From the NCBI GenBank assembly GCA_035578175.1, contig JAQMRL010000008.1:87586541-87650540 (forward strand): DNA of 64,000 bases, given 5' to 3'. The translations under genes and the position numbers were made by a program. Shown piece by piece: positions 56,531 to 64,000 of the stretch; the first letter of the stretch is position 1, and every line of letters starts with the position of its first letter. The stretch is from Catonia carolina. Taxonomy: Eukaryota > Arthropoda > Insecta > Hemiptera > Achilidae. The notes beneath the pieces are model-generated. The model had not been told where the DNA came from, did no database searches, and saw only the letters and a program-made list of their open reading frames with translations.

Positions 56531-57624
56531 TTATTTATTCCTAATGTGTATACGTTGCAATCTGTACGATGCAATCTGTTTTACAATAAACAACCCCGTG
56601 ACCCAATGAGATGAGAATGATGTGTATGACTTGTAAATGAGGTGTAGTTTTGTACAAATCAAGGCCGACCATTCCTGTGAGAGTATGGTCAATTGAACTC
56701 CAACTATCAAAGTTCAATGGTAACCACTGTCTAGTATTCAAATCCGTTTAAGGGCACGTGTAACCGGTAAAATTTTTAAACTTTCGATTTTCAGTTTTTT
56801 GGCGCCAACCAATATATTATTTATTTTTTGAACAATTTATGACCAAAAAGGTGTGTGTATGCTTTTTAGTTATTTTTATGATTTTCTTTAAATTTTGTGT
56901 TAGTGAATTTTTTTCGAATTTATCAATCAATTTTCCTTTATTCTACAATTGTATATCTTAAATAATATGTAAATTCTATAATATAATAAATTTAATTGAA
57001 AAAGGTTAAGCAATCAATCAGAAATCTTGAAAGAAGAGAAGAAGATCAAATGGATAAAGATTATGACCCTGAATATGGAGCCAGACTAATTTAAAATTAG
57101 GTAAACTAAATAATTTTTCAATAAAAACTTAAAATGAGCATTTCCGAATTTTTTTTGAATTTCGAATTATGGTTCCCATATCTCAGGAACCATTAGAGAT
57201 ATGTTGGTGAATTTTTTATATATTAAACATATGATAATCTAATTACACTACTAAAATTATCTGGATTTATTAAAAAATGACTAAGTTAAAAAATATTTAT
57301 TCAATTTTTACAAGAAATTTTAACAACCAAATTTAAAAAAATAAAAATAAAACGACAAAACTACATAATTCTAGTCTTAAAGTAATAGCTCAGACTGGGT
57401 GACATACTGGTGAAATTTCAGCCATGTGTTTATAATAATTGCTGAGATAATGGGTTACAAATTCATGAAATTTAACATTGGTAAGATAGGCGGTTACACA
57501 TGTCCTTAAAAGTCCGTATAAAAACCTTTACTAGGATTTGAAACATGATGCTTCATATCCAAAAATCAGCTGTTAAACAGCTGACTCGCGGCGACGATTT
57601 TACCTCTAGACCAACCCGGTGGTT
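56531..57624 (-). mobile_element. SINE-C split by an inserted DNA element
   Basis: Bases 56531-56746 (tail half) and 57511-57624 (tRNA-like head with TCAGCTGTTAAACAGCTGA) together make one minus SINE-C. The break falls at the GGATTTGAATAC/CGGATTTG position, and the 764 bases between are a separate element. Confidence 0.9.
56747..57510. mobile_element. 764-bp TIR element inserted in SINE-C
   Basis: The ends are near-perfect 20-base inverted repeats: TTTAAGGGCACGTGTAACCG from the left and TTTAAGGACATGTGTAACCG from the right (two differences). Because it interrupts a known sequence, the target can be read: AATCCG at 56741-56746 and AGTCCG at 57511-57516 look like a ~6-bp duplication of the SINE's AATCCG. 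TTAA lies at both ends, so a TTAA-target reading is also possible. The interior is AT-rich with no open frame. The superfamily is undecided. Confidence 0.82.
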
Positions 57625-58285
57625 CCCTATAATATGAATATATTATAATCATGTTGTGCAAGAGAAAGTGAAAAGAGTACTTTTGCTGATGAGCTAATTT
57701 AATTTAATTTGTTTCATTATGAGTTATTGTTATACGACGAGATAAAATAAGCCTATTAAGAAACATGTTTTAAATATAACTTTTTGTTGTTCGAGCGTGA
57801 AACATGTTTTTAAGCTTCTCATGTATTTATGTCATGTAGGGTATATGGTATGTCTTGTACACAGGTATAATGTCTTTACAACTTCCAAAATCCATCCTGG
57901 GTTGCTCATCTAAACTTTACCCATTCGTTTTAACAACCCTTTACAACCCTCTCTTACAACCCCTTTCTTCCTATTATATAACACTGTGATCCCTTTGTTC
58001 ATGGAGTTCTCTTATGTAAGTTTATGGGTGCTCATGTTTTACAATTTGCATACTAATCATTTCAAATTTCAAAAGTTTAAAGAATTTTGTTTTGTGTATT
58101 TATGTTTGGAGGTATTTTAATAAGTGAAATATCTTCAATAGACTATTGTATTTTGTTTTTAAGCTGAAAACTTCTGTACAATAATTCTTAAGAGAGTCAT
58201 AATTACGTAACTTTTCTGGTTCAGAAACATTTCTTTAGAGCTTGTACAATACGAATTTAAAACATGATAAAATATTTTTAGTCCT
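57625..58285. other. Spacer, nothing recognised
   Basis: No feature supported. Confidence 0.4.
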
Positions 58286-58338
58286 ACAGTAATTAAATCG
58301 GTGAGAAAGTATTCCGATGTACTAAAACCAATAGGATA
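58286..58338 (+). repeat. 53-bp direct repeat, left copy
   Basis: CCTACAG(T/A)...ATCGGT followed by AAGTATTCCGATGTAC and AAAACCAATAGG. The same sequence recurs at 59131-59184 with a few differences. Confidence 0.8.
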
Positions 58339-59130
58339 AAATATTTTTATAGATACTGAAGTTACAAGATTGCCTTTTGTGTATGGATGGGCTATGAGGA
58401 AGGGAAGTGAAAATTTGACATTGGTGCCAACCTCAACAGTGAGACACTACCTGTTCATTTTGTAAGCTGTGGTTTATTCTGAGAAAATTATATCTTCATA
58501 AACGTTATAATAAATAAATGTGACCTGTATTATTGCCTATAGCTTAATTACATGACTAGAAATATTTGATTTACTGTAATTACCAGTAACCTCATTCCAT
58601 TCGAACAAAATTTTCTACGAATGAATCGCCTTCTTTATATCGCTGTTACTGGCATCTTCACTATCATTCTCACTAGTATCTACCTAACTGTTTCCTTTTT
58701 TTACCAGATGTCAACAAAACTGTTGAACAATAGCTTCTTTACGTCTTAAATTTCCTTCTTTGTTTTTCGAATTGTGGAAAGAGAAACATTACAGTAGTTA
58801 GCCACTCGCTCTTTTGTTAAGAGGCAAGGGAAGGCATTTTTGTTTAGTTTCAACTTCACAGCATTTTATTACACTGCATATTAGATTTCGTTGCTGCCCA
58901 CGTTTCGAGAAACTAACATTTCTGTTTACGGTAACAAACAGTTATATTCGTACAGTTAACCTACATAGAGTTCCGCCACATACTCTGAGTATAGTATATG
59001 CTCTTAGTATAGTATAAGTTGGTGTGTTTGTTGTACTGAAATTAAAGCAGTCCCGTATGCGCATTGATGCTTTTCCCCCTTTACTCCCCGTTGCAAACAA
59101 AGGCAAACTCGTGACTCAAGTAACTATATT

Positions 59131-59184
59131 CCTACAGAGATTGAATCGGTCAAAAAGTATTCCGATGTACAAAAACCAATAGGT
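59131..59184 (+). repeat. 53-bp direct repeat, right copy
   Basis: Partner of 58286-58338. The ~790 bases between hold no recognised gene; the 67-codon frame at 58814 is unsupported. Confidence 0.8.
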
Positions 59185-59294
59185 TTTTAACTATACGTAT
59201 TCGTAGTGTGGTCGGGATCCAATACAGCGTGTGAAGCACATTGCTATTCTCAACTCTATTGTCTGTTGCACCTTTGATCTCTAGTCTTCTTGAC

Positions 59295-59340
59295 CAGCGG
59301 TTCTCAAACTTTATTGGTGGCGTGCTACTTTGTCTTAACA
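59295..59340 (+). mobile_element. Possible hAT-type terminus
   Basis: CAGCGGTTCTCAAACTTTAT matches the CAGnGGTTCTCAAaC start common in hAT elements. It is cut off by the adjoining Rep-B and no other end was found. Confidence 0.4.
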
Positions 59341-59355
59341 ATAGTCTACTAAAAA

Positions 59356-60077
59356 TATGGTGTGAAACACTCACACAACTTTCTCTTGCCAATGCAAATA
59401 ATTAACAATAAACCTAACATTATTAATAAAATATTAGAAATAAACAAAAAACTAACCTCAAAAACATAACCTTATTTTAATCATGAGTGAATGACGTTAA
59501 ATGAAAATCGAATTCAGTTTGACTTAAAAAAACTGAAAATCACACTTTCACGCTAAACTAGGCTCTGTTGAGAAAAATTCTCTAAATAAAAGTTGTAGAT
59601 CTCTTAATTTTCTATAAATTATATTATATACATATTTGTCGTAAAATTCGTACTAAAGCCGAAATATTAAAAAAAATTATTTTTCACACGTTTGAACTAA
59701 AAGTTGTAGGATTTAAAATTTTCTACAACTTTTATTATATACAATTTTGCACTGAAATGCATATTAAAGCCGTAATCTTAAAAAAACAAAGTTTTTACGT
59801 AAAAACACTCTTACCAAGAATTCAGCCAAAATGGCGCCTACCCTATCTTGTAGAGCATAAAAAATTTAGTAAACCAGGCAGTTTTAAAAAAAAATCGTAG
59901 GACCAGTTTTTGAGAAAATCGCAAAAAAGTGAAAAATTATACGAATAAAGTACTACTTCCGGTTGACCGATTTTGATGAAAATGTTCGTGTCGGGTCCGG
60001 TAGTAGTACGTAACTTAAGTTTCAAGTTTCAAGTTCGTACGATGTTCCGTTCTTGAGATATTTTGTTTACACAGACA

Positions 60078-60113
<36 letters not shown>

Positions 60114-60273
60114 CACACACACAGACTAGAAAACCAATCGCTATAAACATGTTTTTTGGGTTCAGGGGGTCTGAAAACGTATAGATCCGGTGAAAACTCG
60201 ATTTCGAAAAATCGACATGAAAACAAAACTTTCCTTCCTATATATTCATATAGGCAAGAGAAAGTAAAAATAA
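59356..60273 (-). repeat. Rep-B, full length, left arm of a head-to-head pair
   Basis: Minus copy with all landmarks, from GTGTGAAACACTCACACAAC at the left to CATATAGGCAAGAGAAAGTA at the right. The TG tract appears as (AC)n at 60075-60121. Confidence 0.92.
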
Positions 60274-60299
60274 ATAATACACCTTGATTAGTCGGTGAC

Positions 60300-60438
60300 A
60301 ACTTTTTACTTTCTCTTGCCTATATGAATATATAGGAAGGAAAGTATTGTTTTCATGTCGATTTTTCGAAATCGAGTTTTCACCGGATCTATACGTTTTC
60401 AGACCCCCTGAACCCAAAAAACATGTTTTTAGCGATTG

Positions 60439-60535
<97 letters not shown>

Positions 60536-61083
60536 AACAGAATATCTCAAGAACGAAACATCGTACGAACTTGAAACTTGAAACTTAAGTTACATACCAC
60601 TACCGGACGCGACACGAACATTTTCATCAAAATCGGTCAACCGGAAGTAGTAGTTTATTCGTATAATTTTTCAGTTTTTTGCGATTTTCTCAAAAACTGG
60701 TCCTACGATTTTTTTTAAAATCGCCTATTTTACTCAATTTTTTATTCTCTACAAGATAGGGAAGGCGCCATGTTTGCTGAAATTCTCGGTGAGGCTGTTT
60801 TCACGTAAAAACGTTGTTTTTTTAAGATTACGGCTTTAATATAAATTTTAGCGCAAAAACTTATATAATAAAAGTTGTAGAGAATTTAAAAACCTACAAC
60901 TTCTGTTTCAAACATTTTTTTGTATAACGCTTAGTTTAGCGGTAATTTGCGATTTTCTGTTTTTTTTCTCACGAAAACGTGAGAAAAATCGATTTTTTTA
61001 ACATTTCGGTCTTAGTATGCATTTTACGACAAAAGTGTATATAATTAAATTTATAGAAAATTAAAAGATCTACAACTTTTACA
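60300..61083 (+). repeat. Rep-B, right arm of a head-to-head pair, 3'-truncated
   Basis: It starts TTTTTACTTTCTCTTGCC, with a ~40-base hairpin at 60307-60346 and (TG)n at 60442-60534. An internal stem AAGTTGTAG / CTACAACTT lies at 60872-60880 and 60894-60902. It stops at GATCTACAACTTTTACATA, where an 11-bp hairpin of ACTTTTACATA begins. Confidence 0.92.
60442..60534. repeat. (TG)n microsatellite in Rep-B
   Basis: About 90 bases of almost pure TG units, the longest of the Rep-B-borne tracts. The 75-codon valine/cysteine-rich frame over it is an artefact. Confidence 0.97.
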
Positions 61084-61239
61084 TAAATATATGTAAAAGT
61101 ACAAATATGCAGAAACAAATTTAAGTTATACTATACATTTTTTTACAAATATATTAATTAATTAAACAGAAGTTAAATCATAAACTTTTTTTAAAATTTT
61201 AAATATTAGAAATGCTTGAATTAAATCCAAAAAATTAAT

Positions 61240-62555
61240 TTATAGAATGTAAATAAAGAATAATAAATTTTAAGAAAAATTTTGTGGAAAGAAAAGTTAA
61301 ATTTTATTAATCAATGTTCCTGATTGCATTATGTTTTGCCAAAGTTTTAGTAGGAAAATAGTCCACGTAGATCACTTTAACTGCACTAATTTTCCTGTCC
61401 AGAACAAGAACTTAACAGGATGGATATTAGTTGAGGCATGATCTTCTCCCCAGAAAAAAAATGTATCGGTTACCTCGCCAAAACACTTGAACATAGATGG
61501 ATACTCCTCACATGATAATAAAATGACAAAACATACCCGATTGTAGTTTACTTTTATTTTTCCAGTATTACTGACGTGTGCGATAACCGGTAGAAGATCT
61601 ACAGATGTTATTTTCATCCAAAGTGTATTTCATGTAACTCCATGACAGAGAATTTCAGGAAACATTGAAAGTAAATTAAAAGATGTTGACCAGGTGACCA
61701 TTCGTCCTTCTTGGGAGTCAAACCCCCATGTAGTGGTTATAGAAATTGTACGAAACACTGGACGGCTATTACCATCCCAGGATTGGAACCCTGAACAAAA
61801 GATCGAGCCAGTGATAAAATTAAGTAAAATAAACGTCGATCGCAAGTAAAAGCACAAACGCACAAATTAAGCAATATAAATGAACAAAATTACAAAGATC
61901 TGAATTTAAAAGTAGAAACTTAATACGAGTTGCAATTAATTAACAATAAGGAAGTTTTAAAAAAAATTCAAAACAGTTAAAATAAGCTATTACTTTTCGA
62001 AGTAAAATACAATTTACCAAATTACCAAACGTTATATCGGTTACAATAAATTTATCATAAGTTAAAATTTAGTTTTACATAAACCAAAATTGAATTTAGT
62101 AGTAATAAAATTGCAAGAACAACTGCAACATAGATTCGTTAGTATAAGATACAAAATTTATGCAACTCGTTAAAAGTTTCCAGCTTTCGGAATGCTAATA
62201 TAAAAATCAAAACTTACCATAATTATGGGCAAGAAGAAATAACTTTTCAAAAGTTACAAAAATATAAACGGTTTAATAAATTTTTAAAAAATAAAATTTA
62301 CAACTACATTGCGAACGAACCGCACACAAAGAAAATTCCATACAGAGTGTACCAACTTGCAAATGGCGACGTCGATGAGATGGCAAAACGCAGTTAGAAG
62401 AAAAAGCGGTAGATCGCACCACCGGACGGTGAGTTAATTAACATCACCACGGTAAACGTTGACAAAGTGAACTACGAATTATCGTTAACCAAAAGAAACA
62501 ACAAGCGAACGTAAAAAACCGTACAAAACGTAACAATCTGGAAACAGATGTTACA
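61240..62555. mobile_element. Rep-G copy 2, left end not defined
   Basis: It shares ordered motifs with 53367-55022: AATAATAAATTT, GAAAGAAAAGT, TATTACTGACGTGTG, TTTCAGGAAAC and CCCAGGATTGGAA. It ends in GTAACAATCTG-GAAA-CAGATGTTACA (62530-62555), the same bulged stem as copy 1. It is much diverged from copy 1. The 77- and 81-codon minus frames have no recognised domain. Confidence 0.55.
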
Positions 62556-62818
62556 TGTTCAAACAAATAAATTTTTAGAACTACAAACCAACCCAACTAC
62601 AAACTAGTTTAAAACTAGAAAGAAAACCTAGTTAATTATGGTAAAATTAAACAGAAATAAACGTATTTTATGTATAACCCGTACAAAAAATTATATTTAA
62701 ATCATATACATGAAAATAAATTAAACATTATAACAGGTTGTCACTGTTTGGGAATGCACATTTCGTAACCACAGAGCGTTCACTGAATTGGCTGTCATTT
62801 GCAAAGGTGGCTATACCA
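62556..62818. other. Spacer, nothing recognised
   Basis: No feature supported. Confidence 0.4.
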
Positions 62819-63828
62819 CTTTTTACGTACTCTTGCCTATATGAATACATAGGAAGGAAAGTATTGTTTTCATATCGAATTTCGAAATTGAGTTTTTACT
62901 GTATCTACACGTTTTCAGAACCCCTGAACCCAAAAAACACGTTTTTAGCGATTTGTCTGTGTGAGCGTGTGTGTGTAAGTTTGTGTGTGTCTGTGTCTGT
63001 GCGTGTATATCGTACGAAGTTGAAACTTAAAATTTATGTTAGGTACAACTAGAGGACCCGACAAGAGCATTTTCATCAAAATCGGTTAACCGGAAGTAGT
63101 AGTTTATCCGTGTCATTTTTCACTTTATTGCGATTTTCTCAAACACAGCTCCTACGATTTTTTTAAAAATCGCTTTATTTACTACATTATTTGTACTCTA
63201 GAATAGGTTGGACGCCATGTCTGCTGAAATTCTTGGGGAGGTTGTTCCCTCGTAAAAAACCGGTTCTTTTAAGATTGCGGCCCTAATATGCATTTTAGCG
63301 CAAAAGTGTAGTCTATATAGTAAAAGTTGTTGACAATTTAACGATCTACAACTTTTATTTTGAACATTCTTTGTGTAAGTTTAGTGTAGTTTAGCGGTAA
63401 TTAGTGATTTTCTGGGTTTTTTTCATAAAAATCTGTAAAAAATCGATTTTATTAAGATTTCGGCCGTACTATCCATTTTACGATAATAATGCATACAGTC
63501 AAATTTATAGGAAATTAAAAGACCTTCAACTTTTATTTTAAGCATTTTTTCCTACATAGCCTAGTTTAACGTGAAAGAGTGATTTTCCGTATTTGTAAGC
63601 CAAATAATTTGGCTTACAAATACGGATAATAACTCTTTCACGTTAAACCTTAAATTATTAAGGTTAGTTTTCATTTTGCATCATTCACTCATGATTAAAA
63701 TTAGGTTATGTTTTTTGGGTTAGTTTTTTGTTCATTTGTAATGTTTTATTACTAATGTTAGGTTATATTGTTCATTATTTGCATTAGCAAGAGAAAGTTG
63801 TGTGAGTGTTTCACACCATATTTTTTAT
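62819..63828 (+). repeat. Rep-B, full length with internal palindrome
   Basis: It starts TTTTTACGTACTCTTGCC and has an interrupted TG tract at 62957-63004, GACGCCATGTCTGCTGAAAT, both central modules and the 3' GTGTGA-GTGTT-TCACAC hairpin at 63800-63816. Near 63567-63665 a palindrome replaces ~30 bases of the normal sequence. Confidence 0.92.
63567..63645. repeat. 79-bp near-perfect palindrome inside Rep-B
   Basis: TAACGTGAAAGAGTGATTTT...GTAAGCCAAAT is followed at once by its own reverse complement with about three mismatches. A second stem, AACCTTAA-ATTA-TTAAGGTT, follows at 63646-63665. Confidence 0.93.
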
Positions 63829-64000
63829 ATTCTTTGGCTTGATATTGAAATCTTAACTGAAGTTGGTAATTGTTTTAACACTTATGTTTATTAAATTACT
63901 CTTTAGTAAATAGAACTGTAATTTACAGCTAATTAGAACTAATTATTTACATTCTACTATACAAATATTGTTGAGTGTCACCTTTATAATACTGTCCGTT

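Noticed and set aside
60347..60574. Cysteine/valine-rich 75-codon frame, also at 60029-60301 (minus) and 33166-33405
   Set aside because: It reads the TG microsatellite and flanks of Rep-B.
9678..63816. CRISPR-like or satellite array
   Set aside because: The repeats are dispersed and of mixed orientation, with no regular spacers. They are transposable element copies and microsatellites in a eukaryotic genome.

Overview
The window is AT-rich, non-coding-looking eukaryotic DNA, most likely from an insect. Two pointers to that are the transposon-derived proteins of insect type (an RTE-like LINE and a helix-turn-helix transposon protein) and the dense load of tRNA-headed SINEs. A hemipteran-type genome would fit, but the sequence does not prove it. 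I found no convincing host protein gene, rRNA, genuine tRNA gene or CRISPR. Almost every short open frame is either chance in AT-rich DNA or lies inside a repeat. The window is probably an intergenic region or a large intron.

I use these working names for the repeats. Rep-A is a ~390-bp SINE-like retroposon that starts TGCCCATAAC and ends in an (AAC)n-like tail. It has about 16 copies, six of them with clear 11-13-bp target-site duplications. Rep-B is a ~0.8-1.05-kb non-coding element with hairpin ends, an internal (TG)n and subterminal inverted ACTTTCTCTTGCC motifs; it has about 18 full or partial copies. SINE-C (~320 bp) and SINE-D (~170 bp) have tRNA-derived heads with A- and B-box-like motifs. 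Rep-F (2 copies) ends in a perfect 9-bp stem. Rep-G (2 copies) is LTR-like and ends in a bulged hairpin.

Layout. 0-7 kb: a Rep-B end, an inverted Rep-A dimer, a Rep-B copy, a (GA)n tract, a CpG-containing patch and a SINE-C. 7-14 kb: Rep-A, Rep-B and Rep-F copies. 14.9-15.6 kb: a decayed LINE reverse-transcriptase C-terminus. 18-19 kb: a Rep-A interrupted by SINE-D and by a folded-back helix-turn-helix transposon gene. 20.5 kb: a LINE RNase H remnant. 23.5-23.9 kb: a fold-back structure. 24-28 kb: Rep-A, Rep-B and SINE-D. 29.5-32.8 kb: a full-length but inactivated RTE-like LINE on the minus strand with a 12-bp target duplication. 33-38 kb: Rep-B, SINE-C and Rep-A, including a SINE-C with a 13-bp duplication. 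38.7-39.4 kb: a possible solo LTR. 40.06-40.72 kb: a PIF/Harbinger-like element holding a truncated MADF-like frame. 41.7-42.2 kb: a TTAA-flanked element. 43.5-48.2 kb: LINE 3' ends, duplicated Rep-A units and Rep-F. 49.7-52.8 kb: another LINE remnant and two Rep-A copies with target duplications. 53.4-55.0 kb: Rep-G. 55.7-57.6 kb: Rep-B, then a SINE-C split by a 764-bp TIR element. 59.4-61.1 kb: two Rep-B copies head to head. 61.2-62.6 kb: a second Rep-G. 62.8-63.8 kb: a Rep-B with an internal palindrome.

The elements are nested and repeatedly rearranged as inverted duplications. None of the protein-coding elements is intact, so any current mobility would have to come from elsewhere in the genome. 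Boundaries given without target duplications are estimates to within tens of bases.
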